Positions 6,529-14,767 of a DNA stretch of 64,000 nt are shown here, piece by piece. Source of the DNA: Clostridia bacterium (GTDB taxonomy: Bacteria; Bacillota; Clostridia; Oscillospirales; Acutalibacteraceae); NCBI GenBank assembly GCA_017434985.1, contig JAFSFY010000040.1, positions 1-64,000 of the forward strand, written 5' to 3'. The notes below the pieces were generated by a model. It saw only the letters and a list, made by a program, of their open reading frames with translations, did no database searches and was not told the DNA's origin. Positions within the stretch are counted from its first letter, which is position 1; each line of letters opens with the position of its first letter. The position numbers and the translations under genes are program-made.

Positions 6529-8772
6529 ATGAAGCAGTTTGGTTGCTTATTGCTGTGCTTCTCTTTATTGCTGTCGGCTGCCGCGTGCGGTGCCAACCCG
6601 CCCGCTGACATTTCCGACGGCACTTCCAACAAGGCGACCACCACCTCTTCCACCACGGTATCGAGCGCGTCGACCACCGCGTTGACCGATGCCGCGTCGT
6701 CGTTTGCGACGACGACCAAAGCGCCGACCAAGTCGACCATCAAAACCACTGCAAACAAGGGAACAACGACAACGACAAAAGCCACCAAGCCGACCGAAGA
6801 GCCGAAAACCGACACGCTGAATTTGGCGGTGGACGGTAAATCGACCTACGTCATCGTTGTGAGTGAAAACGCAACCGATACCGAACGCACCGCCGCTTCG
6901 GAACTGCGGTCGTATTTTTCGGATATCACGGGATGCCGCTTGTCCATTAAAAAGGACAGCGAGGCGCCCACCGTCAATGAGATCGTTATCGGCAAAACCA
7001 ACCGTGAAAAGAGCGGGGAGTTTGACCGCGCCGAACTCGGCAACGACGGGTTTGTCATCAAGACGGTTGACAAGAAACTGTTTTTGGCGGGCGGCGGCGA
7101 TCGCGGCACACTGTACGCGGTATATGAATTTTTGGAAGCGTATTTGGGTTGCCGCTTTTACACGATCGGCGCGGAAAAGGTGCCGAAGACCAAAACCATT
7201 GTCCTTGACCCCATTGGAGAGGACAAACAAATTCCCGCATTTGAGTACCGTTGCGTGTATTGGGGTGAATACCGTGACAACGATATCGCCGTTAAGCGCA
7301 AGCTTAGCGGCAGTACGAAAGGCGCCATCAGCGAAGAGTGGGGCGGCAGCATCGATTATGCCGACGATTTGTTCGTACATACCTTTAACGATTTCGTCCC
7401 GCCCAATGAATATTGGGCATCCCATCCCGAATATTTCCGTCTTACTGCAAACGGCGACCGCGATCCCGCGCAACTGTGCCTCTCCAACCCCGATGTGTTG
7501 AAGATCATCACCGAAAAGGTGCGCAAACATTTGGCCGACAACCCGAATGCGGAACTCATTTCCGTTTCGCAAGAGGACACCACCCCCGGCAACTGCCACT
7601 GTGAAAGCTGCCGCAAGGTGGATACTGCCGAGGGATCGCCCGTGGGGACGATGCTTCACTTTGTCAATGCCGTGGCACGGGACATTAAAGAAGATTTCCC
7701 GCAGGTGAAGATCCACACGTTGGCCTACCAATATACCCGCACCCCGCCGAAAACCGTGAGACCCGACGACAACGTGGTGGTGCAACTGTGTGACATTGAG
7801 TGTTGTTTCTCTCACCCGCTCGTGATGCAATGCGACGCGTCGTCGAATTCGTTTTACAATGACCTCAAAAAGTGGTCGGCCATCACCGATAATCTGTACA
7901 TTTGGGACTACACCACCGACTACGCTCACTACAACGTTACCTTCCCGAACTTCAACGTTCTGCGAGACAACATTCGGCTGTTCGCCGACAACAACGTGCT
8001 CGGCGTGTTCGAACAAGGGGCATACCAATCGGTTAGCGGCGAATTCGGTGAACTGCGTTCCTACCTGCTCGCCAAATGTTTGTGGGATCCGTATATGACC
8101 GCCGAGGAATTCAGTGCACATATGGACGATTTTCTGCAAGGCGTGTACGGCGAGGGCGGCAAATACCTGCGCGAGTATATCGACCACGCACAAGAACTTG
8201 TCAAAAACACCCATTTCGGCACCTTTGCATCGGTGGAAACGCTGTTTTATCCCTCGTTTGTCAAGACCGACGACAACCGCGCCCTTCCCGCCGACCTCAC
8301 GTTTGACAAGATCCAACACTACACGAGCACCGATTGGGAGCCGTTTATCAATTGGTATACCCAAATGACCCCGAACAGCATCATTGCCTGCGGCGAAGAT
8401 CGGTTTGCCAAAGCGATGGCGGCCGCCGAAACCGAACAGCAAAAAATGCGGCTTGACCGCGCGTTCATTCAAGTGGAATATCTCCGCTCGTTCTACTATT
8501 ACCATTATTACAAAGAATACGTTCGCACGGATATGGCCAAACTCATCAACGCGTATTTTGCCGCGCATCCCTCGGGACTGACCGCCGAGGAGATCGCCGC
8601 GTACAGCGACACGGTTTCCCGACACGTGGAAATGGTCTGTTCTGACAAATATCGGCAATACAACCAAGCGTTGGCTCAAAAACTCTATTCATACAAAATA
8701 CATCGGCACGAAGGCGACGTGGACGCCCAATTCGTCAATCCGAATCTGGACAATCCGCCTTCGCGGTGGTAA
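6529..8772 (+). CDS. DUF4838 lipoprotein, glycoside-hydrolase-like (copy 2)
   Basis: Paralogue of the preceding gene with the same architecture over 747 residues: lipobox LLLSAAAC (Cys at about 20), Thr-rich linker, GH67/GH20-type N-terminal domain (YVIVVSENATDTERTAASELRSYF), and DUF4838 region (LISVSQEDTTPGNCHCESC, VKIHTLAYQYTR, IECCFSHPL, GEFGELRSYLLAKCLWDPYMT). Attached to the outer face of the membrane, it probably works with copy 1 on the same polysaccharide or glycan. SD GAAAGGA precedes the ATG by about 8 nt. A terminator at 8783-8812 closes the two-gene operon. Catalytic residues cannot be named because the family has no characterised mechanism that I know of. Confidence 0.8.
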   Translation: MKQFGCLLLCFSLLLSAAACGANPPADISDGTSNKATTTSSTTVSSASTTALTDAASSFATTTKAPTKSTIKTTANKGTTTTTKATKPTEEPKTDTLNLAVDGKSTYVIVVSENATDTERTAASELRSYFSDITGCRLSIKKDSEAPTVNEIVIGKTNREKSGEFDRAELGNDGFVIKTVDKKLFLAGGGDRGTLYAVYEFLEAYLGCRFYTIGAEKVPKTKTIVLDPIGEDKQIPAFEYRCVYWGEYRDNDIAVKRKLSGSTKGAISEEWGGSIDYADDLFVHTFNDFVPPNEYWASHPEYFRLTANGDRDPAQLCLSNPDVLKIITEKVRKHLADNPNAELISVSQEDTTPGNCHCESCRKVDTAEGSPVGTMLHFVNAVARDIKEDFPQVKIHTLAYQYTRTPPKTVRPDDNVVVQLCDIECCFSHPLVMQCDASSNSFYNDLKKWSAITDNLYIWDYTTDYAHYNVTFPNFNVLRDNIRLFADNNVLGVFEQGAYQSVSGEFGELRSYLLAKCLWDPYMTAEEFSAHMDDFLQGVYGEGGKYLREYIDHAQELVKNTHFGTFASVETLFYPSFVKTDDNRALPADLTFDKIQHYTSTDWEPFINWYTQMTPNSIIACGEDRFAKAMAAAETEQQKMRLDRAFIQVEYLRSFYYYHYYKEYVRTDMAKLINAYFAAHPSGLTAEEIAAYSDTVSRHVEMVCSDKYRQYNQALAQKLYSYKIHRHEGDVDAQFVNPNLDNPPSRW

Positions 8773-8782
8773 TAACCACTCA

Positions 8783-8812
8783 CAGCCGCAAACAAAGTTT
8801 GCGGCTGTTTTA
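8783..8812 (+). terminator. Terminator of DUF4838 operon
   Basis: CAGCCGCAAAC at 8783-8793 pairs with GTTTGCGGCTG at 8797-8807 around an AAA loop and is followed by TTTTA. Confidence 0.75.
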
Positions 8813-8824
8813 CTTGCGGGCAAC

Positions 8825-8854
8825 TTGACAACGGGGTTGCTTTTACGGTATAGT
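8825..8854 (+). promoter_or_regulatory. Promoter of glycosyltransferase operon
   Basis: TTGACA (8825-8830) and TATAGT (8849-8854) with an 18-bp spacer lie about 35 nt upstream of the GT2 gene. Confidence 0.7.
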
Positions 8855-8888
8855 ATGCTTGTAGAATTTTGTACAAGCGGTGAGAAAT

Positions 8889-9836
8889 ATGAAAAACAAA
8901 ACCTTATCGTTGGTGGTCCCCTGCTATAACGAAGAAGCCAACGTCCACGCATTTTACGAGGCGGTCGTCAAGGCGTTTGACGGCAAGATCGACTCGTACG
9001 AACTCGTGTTCGTGAACGACGGCAGTCGCGACAACACGTGGGCTGAACTGAAGAAACTGCACGCGGAAAACAAGAACGTGAAGATCCTCAACTTTTCGCG
9101 CAATTTCGGCAAGGAAGCCGCGATGTTTGCGGGACTTCACAAGGTGACGGGTGATTACGTGACCATCATCGACGCCGACCTGCAACAACGCCCCGAACTC
9201 GTGGTGGAGATGGTGAACTTTTTGGAAGAGAACCCCGACTACGACAGTGTCGCGATGTTCCAAGAAGACCGCAACGAGGGCAAGGTGCTTTCGTTCTTTA
9301 AAAAGTCGTTCTATCGTCTTATCAACTCGATGTGCGAGATCGATTTCCGCTCGGGTGCGAGTGATTTCCGCACCTTCCGCCGCTACGTGGTGGACGCCGT
9401 GCTGGAAATGAAGGAATATTTCCGTTTTTCCAAGGGCATCTTCTCGTGGGTGGGGTTCAACACCTACTTTATGCCCTACACCGCCGAAGAACGCCAAGCG
9501 GGGCAAACTTCGTGGTCGTTTAAGAAATTGCTTAAATACGCGATTGAAGGCATCACCGCCTTTACCACCGTTCCGCTGAAGATCTCCGCCTACATCGGCG
9601 GCGCGTGTTCGGCGTTCTCGCTCATTTATATGCTCGTGGTATTGATTCAAAAACTCTTCTTCGGCATCGACATTCCCGGTTACGCCACCACCATCGTGCT
9701 CATTCTGCTCATCGGCGGTATCCAATTGTTAGCGCTCGGCGTGATGGGACAATACATCTCCAAAATTTACATTGAGGGCAAAAACCGCCCCATTTTCATC
9801 GTGAAAGAGTATTGCGACAAGGATAACGAGGACTGA
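8889..9836 (+). CDS. GT2 polyprenyl-phosphate glycosyltransferase (GtrB-like)
   Basis: Predicted to move a hexose from a nucleotide sugar to undecaprenyl phosphate on the inner face of the membrane. The 315-residue protein has the GT-A fold motifs VVPCYNEEANV at the N-terminus, VNDGSRDNTW and the metal-binding IDADLQQRPE near residue 95. Two C-terminal membrane segments follow (about 235-255 and 268-290). ATG at 8889 is preferred; the in-frame GTG at 8880 overlaps the SD-like GGTGAG. It heads a three-gene operon with a GtrA flippase and a GtrII-type transferase, the set used for glucosylation of cell-surface polymers. Which sugar is transferred is not visible. Confidence 0.9.
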   Translation: MKNKTLSLVVPCYNEEANVHAFYEAVVKAFDGKIDSYELVFVNDGSRDNTWAELKKLHAENKNVKILNFSRNFGKEAAMFAGLHKVTGDYVTIIDADLQQRPELVVEMVNFLEENPDYDSVAMFQEDRNEGKVLSFFKKSFYRLINSMCEIDFRSGASDFRTFRRYVVDAVLEMKEYFRFSKGIFSWVGFNTYFMPYTAEERQAGQTSWSFKKLLKYAIEGITAFTTVPLKISAYIGGACSAFSLIYMLVVLIQKLFFGIDIPGYATTIVLILLIGGIQLLALGVMGQYISKIYIEGKNRPIFIVKEYCDKDNED

Positions 9837-9837
9837 T

Positions 9838-10284
9838 ATGGACAAACTGAAGCAATTGTGGGGAAAATACAAAGAGGTGCTGTTGTACCTCATCTTCGGG
9901 GTGGCCACCACCGCCGTGAATTTTGTGATCTATTCCCTACTCGTGAAACTGCTGCACTGCAATATGACCCTCAGCAACACGGTAGCGTGGTTGGGGGCGG
10001 TCATTTTCGCCTTCGTCACCAACAAGTTGTTTGTGTTTGAAAGCAAACGGTTTGATCTTGCCGTTTTGGCGAAAGAAATTCTGTCGTTTTTCGGCGCGCG
10101 TATTCTGTCGGGTGTCATTGAGATCGTGTTGCCCGAACAGCTGGTCAACCTCGGGTTGGATGCGACGATCTTCGGCATCGACGGGTTGGTTGCCAAAGCG
10201 CTGGTCAGCGTGATCGTGATCGTGCTTAACTACGTGTTCAGCAAACTGTTTATCTTTAAAAAGAAAAAGGAGAACGACCGATGA
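9838..10284 (+). CDS. GtrA family flippase-like membrane protein
   Basis: Predicted to flip the lipid-linked sugar made by the upstream GT2 enzyme. The 148-residue protein has four hydrophobic segments and the GtrA signature regions: YLIFGVATTAVNFVIYSLLV at the N-terminus, AWLGAVIFAFVTNKLFVFES in the middle and VSVIVIVLNYVFSKLFIFKKKK at the end. Its ATG lies 1 nt after the stop of the GT2 gene, and its end overlaps the next ATG by 4 nt (ATGA), so the three genes are coupled. Confidence 0.88.
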   Translation: MDKLKQLWGKYKEVLLYLIFGVATTAVNFVIYSLLVKLLHCNMTLSNTVAWLGAVIFAFVTNKLFVFESKRFDLAVLAKEILSFFGARILSGVIEIVLPEQLVNLGLDATIFGIDGLVAKALVSVIVIVLNYVFSKLFIFKKKKENDR

Positions 10285-11816
10285 CCGAGCGTATGGATTG
10301 GAAAAAGCGTGTGTTTTCACACATTCGCGACGATCTGAACAACAAGGTTTACGTGTGGGGACTTATCCTGCTCACGTTGGCGGCGTACGGGTTCACCTTT
10401 GCACACGTTTCCTATGGGATCGACGATTTCGGCGTGCGCCACTATTTGGATCTGTCTCCCGAAAATCACGGCAATATGTTGCAACAAGGTCGCTTGATTC
10501 ACATTTTGTTTTACTTTGTCGGCGGTCTTGTGGACGTGATCCCCTTTTTGAACAACTTCCTCTCCGCCGTGTTGATGACGGTGTCGGCCGTGTTGTTTAA
10601 CGGCCTGTTTGCCGCCGCCACCAACAACCGCTTCAACACCTTTTGGAAACTGACCTTTTTGGGATTTTACATCTCTTATCCCCTGTTGGCGTTTAAATTC
10701 ATTTACGATCTGGATGTATTTGTGACCGCGCTTGCCTACGTATGCGTGGCACTGTCGCTCGTCTTTGGTTTTGCGTTTACCGAAACACACAAACTGCGCG
10801 ACGGGGTGGCCGCCGCTGTCTTGGCTCTCTTTGCCATCGGCAGTTACGAATCCTTCAATGCGGTGTACATTTGTGCCGTGTTGCTTGTGTTTATCCTGCT
10901 GTGCATCTTCAAAAACTATGAAACCAAACGAGTGTGGGGAAACGGGTTCATATTGGCCGGTATTTTGGTGGCCGACTTGGCCGTGTATTACGGCGTTGTG
11001 AAACTGTTGCAAACCCTCACCGGCAACCCCGCTTATTCGCGGTACAACATCTTTTCTGCCAACGGTTCCGTGGTGGATATTGTGAAACGGGTACTCAAAA
11101 AACTGTTTAACCCCGCTCTGTTGGCCACCGTGGAATTTATGGTATGCATCGTCTTGTTTATCGCGGTGATCGTGTTTTTCCTCATCCGCAAAAAGCGGCC
11201 GCTGCTGTTGCTGCTCGGGTTCGGTTTCGGTGTGTTTTTGGTTATCGTCAACGTCATTCAAGCCTCGATGCTGTACCGTTGTTGCCAAGCGTTTAATCTG
11301 TTTATTGCCGCCACGGCGCTGCTTGTCACGGCGTGTTTGGACAAACAAAAGGTGTTGCGCATCCTCTCGTCAGCCGTTGCGGTGATCGTGTTGGTGTTGC
11401 AACTGAAAGATATGAATCTCTGGTTTTACAAAGATTGGACCAATTACCAAAAGAACGCACACGCCATTGACTGCATCGCCACCGACCTGTACGCGGATTA
11501 TTCGGTGGACAGCAAGCCGATATGCTTCGTCAACCGCGACTATTCCTCGTTCCTTATGTCGTGGGACGAATCCATTATGCAAACCGAGATCGGCGAGTCG
11601 CCCATCGTGTCGTCCATCCGCTTTTTGGGGGACATCACCTCCGACGCGACCTTCCAGCTGTTTGAATATCAAGCCTACGACAAACTGATCCATCCCACCG
11701 TTGAGCAGGTACAAAAGGCGCAAGAATATTCCACCTCGATGCCCGCTTATCCGACCGACGGGTATATCGTCGAGCTGGATGATATTATTGTGGTGAATAT
11801 GGGAAAGGTCAACTGA
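10281..11816 (+). CDS. GtrII-type membrane glucosyltransferase
   Basis: Predicted multi-spanning transferase that attaches the flipped sugar to a surface polymer outside the membrane. The 511-residue protein has about ten hydrophobic segments; after the first comes YGIDDFGVRHYLDLSPENHGNMLQQGRLIHILF, matching the N-terminal acidic loop of GtrII/GT-C-like enzymes. A soluble C-terminal part of about 110 residues follows (YADYSVDSKPICFVNRDYSS...). It overlaps gtrA by ATGA and has SD AAGGAG. A terminator follows at 11822-11850. The acceptor (teichoic acid, exopolysaccharide or glycoprotein) is unknown. Confidence 0.75.
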   Translation: MTERMDWKKRVFSHIRDDLNNKVYVWGLILLTLAAYGFTFAHVSYGIDDFGVRHYLDLSPENHGNMLQQGRLIHILFYFVGGLVDVIPFLNNFLSAVLMTVSAVLFNGLFAAATNNRFNTFWKLTFLGFYISYPLLAFKFIYDLDVFVTALAYVCVALSLVFGFAFTETHKLRDGVAAAVLALFAIGSYESFNAVYICAVLLVFILLCIFKNYETKRVWGNGFILAGILVADLAVYYGVVKLLQTLTGNPAYSRYNIFSANGSVVDIVKRVLKKLFNPALLATVEFMVCIVLFIAVIVFFLIRKKRPLLLLLGFGFGVFLVIVNVIQASMLYRCCQAFNLFIAATALLVTACLDKQKVLRILSSAVAVIVLVLQLKDMNLWFYKDWTNYQKNAHAIDCIATDLYADYSVDSKPICFVNRDYSSFLMSWDESIMQTEIGESPIVSSIRFLGDITSDATFQLFEYQAYDKLIHPTVEQVQKAQEYSTSMPAYPTDGYIVELDDIIVVNMGKVN

Positions 11817-11821
11817 TACAC

Positions 11822-11850
11822 AGCCGTCCCTTAAGGGGGCGGCTTTTTTT
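11822..11850 (+). terminator. Terminator of gtr operon
   Basis: AGCCGTCCC pairs with GGGGGCGGCT around TTAA and is followed by seven Ts. Confidence 0.8.
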
Positions 11851-11880
11851 GACAAATTTGTAATTTTTGCAATTTAGTAC

Positions 11881-11909
11881 TTTACTTTGCTAACGCGATG
11901 GTGTATAAT
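11881..11909 (+). promoter_or_regulatory. Promoter of amino-acid ABC operon
   Basis: TTTACT (11881-11886), a 17-bp spacer and consensus TATAAT (11904-11909) lie upstream of the substrate-binding lipoprotein gene. Confidence 0.6.
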
Positions 11910-11945
11910 GAGGGCAACTTACAACAAAGAGAGGTTATTTGTGTT

Positions 11946-12740
11946 ATGAAACGTGTATTGGTATTGGCATTGGCGCTTGTCGCCTGTTTGCTCGTGTTGG
12001 GATTGGCTGCTTGCGGCAATACGAGCAAGTCGGATTTGGATTACGTAAAGAAGAATGGTAAGATCGTCGTCGGTATCACCGACTTTGCCCCGATGGACTA
12101 TGAAAAGACCGAAGGCAGCGGCGAATGGATCGGTTTTGACGCCGATATGGCCAAAAAGTTTGGCGAGTATCTGGGCGTGGACGTGGAGTTCCTCGAAATC
12201 AACTGGGGCACCAAAGCGACCACCCTGGAAACCAAAGAGATCGACGTGGTGTGGAACGGTATGACCATCACCGACGAAGTCAAAGGTTTGATGGGCGTCA
12301 GCGAACCCTATTGCATGAACGCGCAGGTCGTGGTGATGAAACAAGACATCGCCGCTGACTACACCACCAAAGAAAGCCTCAACACCCTCACCTTTGCGGT
12401 GGAAGACGGTTCGGCCGGCGCAAAGGCACTTGATGAACTCAACATCGCTTACACCGCGTGTGACGACCAAGCGAAAGCGTTGATGGAAGTGGCTTCCGGC
12501 AGCTCGCAAGCGTGCGTGATCGATTTGTTGATGGCCGGCGCGATGATCGGCGAAGGCACCAGCTACCCGACCTTGACCACCACCGTGGAACTCACCAGTG
12601 AGGAATACGGCGTGGGCTTCCGTAAGGAAAGCGACCTGATCGCCAAGTTCAATGAGTTCTGGAAAAAAGCCTACGATGACGGCACCGTGATGCAGGTGGC
12701 TACCACCTACGGCATCGCCCAAAACATCATCGAAAAATAA
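11946..12740 (+). CDS. Polar amino-acid ABC transporter substrate-binding lipoprotein
   Basis: Predicted extracellular receptor of an amino-acid importer (SBP family 3). The 264-residue protein has a lipobox LVLGLAAC (Cys 23), the opening KKNGKIVVGITDFAPMDYEK, GFDADMAKKFGEYLGV with the family D-x-x-L/M-A motif, VWNGMTITDEVKG and a late GVGFRKESDL. ATG at 11946 has GAGAGG 11 nt upstream; the longer frame from 11898 would place the promoter inside the gene. A hairpin at 12746-12772 separates it from the permease and may leave the receptor in excess over the membrane parts. Ligand not determined. Confidence 0.88.
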   Translation: MKRVLVLALALVACLLVLGLAACGNTSKSDLDYVKKNGKIVVGITDFAPMDYEKTEGSGEWIGFDADMAKKFGEYLGVDVEFLEINWGTKATTLETKEIDVVWNGMTITDEVKGLMGVSEPYCMNAQVVVMKQDIAADYTTKESLNTLTFAVEDGSAGAKALDELNIAYTACDDQAKALMEVASGSSQACVIDLLMAGAMIGEGTSYPTLTTTVELTSEEYGVGFRKESDLIAKFNEFWKKAYDDGTVMQVATTYGIAQNIIEK

Positions 12741-12745
12741 AAAAC

Positions 12746-12772
12746 GGGGGGCTGTCCGCGAGGTCAGCCCCC
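12746..12772 (+). terminator. Intra-operon hairpin after SBP gene
   Basis: GGGGGCTG (12747-12754) pairs with CAGCCCCC (12765-12772). The following bases are only weakly T-rich, so it is more likely a partial terminator or mRNA stabiliser than a full stop. Confidence 0.5.
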
Positions 12773-12796
12773 ATCCTTTGTGATAGGAGAGTCTCT

Positions 12797-13441
12797 ATGT
12801 CTTTTTGGGAAGTAACCCTTTCGTTGCTGCGCGGATTGGGAACGACGGGGCGGTTGTTCTTTTTAACGCTTCTGTTCGCTCTGCCGCTCGGTCTGCTCAT
12901 CTGTATGGCCTCCACTTCGCGGTTTGCCCCGCTACGGTGGCTGACCAAAACGGTGGTGTGGGTCGTGCGCGGCTCACCGCTGATGTTGCAGATCCTCATT
13001 GTGTATTACGGTCCCGGATTGGTGTTCGGTTGGCCGCTGTTGCCGCGTTTCATCGCGGCGCTTGTCACCTTTGCCATCAACTACGCCTGCTATTTTTCGG
13101 AGATCTACCGCGGCGGTATCCAATCCATTCCGCGCGGGCAATACGAGGCGGGGCAGGTGTTAGGTCTCACGCGGTCGCAGGTGTTTTTCAAGGTCACCTT
13201 GTTGCAACTGGTCAAACGCATCGTGCCGCCGATGGGCAACGAGTTTATCACCTTGGTGAAGGACACCGCGCTTGCCCGCGTGATTATGGTGTACGAGATT
13301 ATTTGGATCGGCGAATCCTACATCAAAAAAGGGATGATGTGGCCGCTGTTCTATACCGCGGTGTTTTACTTGATCGCCAACGGTGTACTAACCGTATTGC
13401 TGAACAAGTTCGAGAAGAAACTCGATTACTTCAAAGCGTAA
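12797..13441 (+). CDS. Amino-acid ABC transporter permease
   Basis: Predicted inner-membrane channel subunit of the HisM/GlnP family working with the upstream receptor and downstream ATPase. The 214-residue protein has about five membrane segments, the early VVRGSPLMLQI motif, and the cytoplasmic EAA loop YEAGQVLGLTRSQVFFKVTLLQ near residue 115 that contacts the ATPase. It ends TVLLNKFEKKLDYFKA. SD ATAGGAGAG lies about 6 nt before the ATG. Thirteen nt separate it from the ATPase gene. Confidence 0.9.
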   Translation: MSFWEVTLSLLRGLGTTGRLFFLTLLFALPLGLLICMASTSRFAPLRWLTKTVVWVVRGSPLMLQILIVYYGPGLVFGWPLLPRFIAALVTFAINYACYFSEIYRGGIQSIPRGQYEAGQVLGLTRSQVFFKVTLLQLVKRIVPPMGNEFITLVKDTALARVIMVYEIIWIGESYIKKGMMWPLFYTAVFYLIANGVLTVLLNKFEKKLDYFKA

Positions 13442-13454
13442 AGGAGGGCTTCGT

Positions 13455-14240
13455 ATGGCAATGTTAGAAGTACAGAATATTCGCAAAAGTTTCGGCAAGC
13501 TGGAAGTCCTCAAAGGCATTGATTTTTCGCTTGAAAAAGGACAAGTGTTGTCCATCATCGGTTCTTCGGGCAGCGGCAAAACGACGCTTTTGCGGTGTCT
13601 GACGTTTTTGGAACGTGCCGAGCAAGGCAGCGTCACCGTCAACGGCGACACCATTTTCGACGCCGCGGAGGTGGGCAAAATTTCCGCCGCGGAGCAACGC
13701 CGTCGGCAGTTGCATTTCGGGCTTGTGTTCCAAAACTTCAATCTGTTTCCGCAATACACCGTGTTGCAAAACGTGTGCCTGGCACCCAAACTCCAGGCCA
13801 AAGAGCGCCCCGATTACAAGCAACACACCAAGGAGATCATCGCCGAAATCGAGGCGAAAGCCCACGCGCTGATCGATCAGGTGGGGCTTTCCGCCAAGTG
13901 CGATGCGTACCCGTGGCAACTCTCGGGCGGTCAACAGCAGCGCGTGGCCATTGCCCGTGCGTTGGCGCTGGATCCCGAAATCTTGTTTTTTGACGAACCG
14001 ACCTCGGCACTCGATCCCGAGTTGACGGGTGAAATTTTACACGTCATCAAAGATCTGGCGGGTCGCCGTATGACCATGGTAATCGTGACCCACGAGATGC
14101 AATTTGCGCGCGAAGTATCCGACCACGTGTTGTTTATGGACGGCGGTTTGGTAGTGGAAAGCGGTACACCCGAGCAGGTGTTCGACCACCCCGAGCACGA
14201 GCGTACGCGCGAATTTTTGTCGCGCTTTACGCAAGCGTAA
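13455..14240 (+). CDS. Amino-acid ABC transporter ATP-binding protein
   Basis: ATPase that powers amino-acid uptake. The 261-residue protein has Walker A GSSGSGKTT (about residue 37), a Q-loop region FGLVFQNFNLFPQ, signature LSGGQQQRVAIARALALDP, Walker B ILFFDEPTSALDPE and the switch His in VTHEMQFAREVSDH: the full GlnQ/HisP pattern. It has a strong SD (AAGGAGGG). It is the last transport gene of the operon, and a small membrane protein follows after 6 nt. Confidence 0.93.
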   Translation: MAMLEVQNIRKSFGKLEVLKGIDFSLEKGQVLSIIGSSGSGKTTLLRCLTFLERAEQGSVTVNGDTIFDAAEVGKISAAEQRRRQLHFGLVFQNFNLFPQYTVLQNVCLAPKLQAKERPDYKQHTKEIIAEIEAKAHALIDQVGLSAKCDAYPWQLSGGQQQRVAIARALALDPEILFFDEPTSALDPELTGEILHVIKDLAGRRMTMVIVTHEMQFAREVSDHVLFMDGGLVVESGTPEQVFDHPEHERTREFLSRFTQA

Positions 14241-14246
14241 GGACGG

Positions 14247-14735
14247 ATGACGATGAATTTCCTTTCTCCCGTTTTGCGCCGCATCCTTGCCACGTTCTTT
14301 CTCCTGCTCTTCGTGTTGGCGGCGATCGCGTATCTGCCACACGCGGCGGGATGGTTGGCGTTGCTCGCCGTGGTGTTGTTCCTGCCCGTTCCCGCTTGGC
14401 AACAGCTTCTTGAGCGGTGGCTGAAAAAGGTACAACCGCTTGTGAGCGTTGCGGTCGCGTTGTCGGTCTTTTTGGCGGCACCCACCTCACGCGAATTGCC
14501 GCCGGTTTCAACACCGACGTTGCCGACCGCGACAACGATGGTCACCACCCGTACCACGGCGACCACTGCCGAACAGGAAGCGACCTACATTCTCAACAGA
14601 TCCAGCAAAAAATTTCATCTGCCGAGTTGCGCCAACGGTCAAAAGATCAAAGAGGAAAATCGCCTCACCTACACGGGAACGCAACGCGAACTCAAAGAGG
14701 ACGGGTATTCCCCGTGCGGCAATTGTTTGCCATAG
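14247..14735 (+). CDS. Membrane protein with C-terminal Cys/His zinc-type motif
   Basis: Unknown function. Of 162 residues, the first 85 hold two or three membrane segments. A Thr-rich spacer (about 90-112) follows, then a conserved module with FHLPSCANGQKIKEENRL and GYSPCGNCLP. That tail (H, C, C, C) is found at the end of many clostridial proteins and resembles the Ada zinc-binding motif; it probably binds zinc outside or at the membrane. The ATG at 14253 has better spacing to GGACGG than the one at 14247, so the start may be two codons later. The context (end of an ABC operon) gives no clear role. Confidence 0.6.
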   Translation: MTMNFLSPVLRRILATFFLLLFVLAAIAYLPHAAGWLALLAVVLFLPVPAWQQLLERWLKKVQPLVSVAVALSVFLAAPTSRELPPVSTPTLPTATTMVTTRTTATTAEQEATYILNRSSKKFHLPSCANGQKIKEENRLTYTGTQRELKEDGYSPCGNCLP

Positions 14736-14736
14736 A

Positions 14737-14764
14737 AAAAAGCCACGCATATCGCGTGGCTTTT
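14737..14764. terminator. Bidirectional terminator
   Basis: AGCCACGC (14741-14748) pairs with GCGTGGCT (14754-14761) and is flanked by A and T runs. It serves both the ABC operon and the converging S1 gene. Confidence 0.8.
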
Positions 14765-14767
14765 CGT

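Noticed and set aside
6565-8679. 704-codon minus-strand open frame
   Set aside because: It lies opposite the second DUF4838 gene, has no recognisable motif and is a His/Val/Arg-rich shadow.
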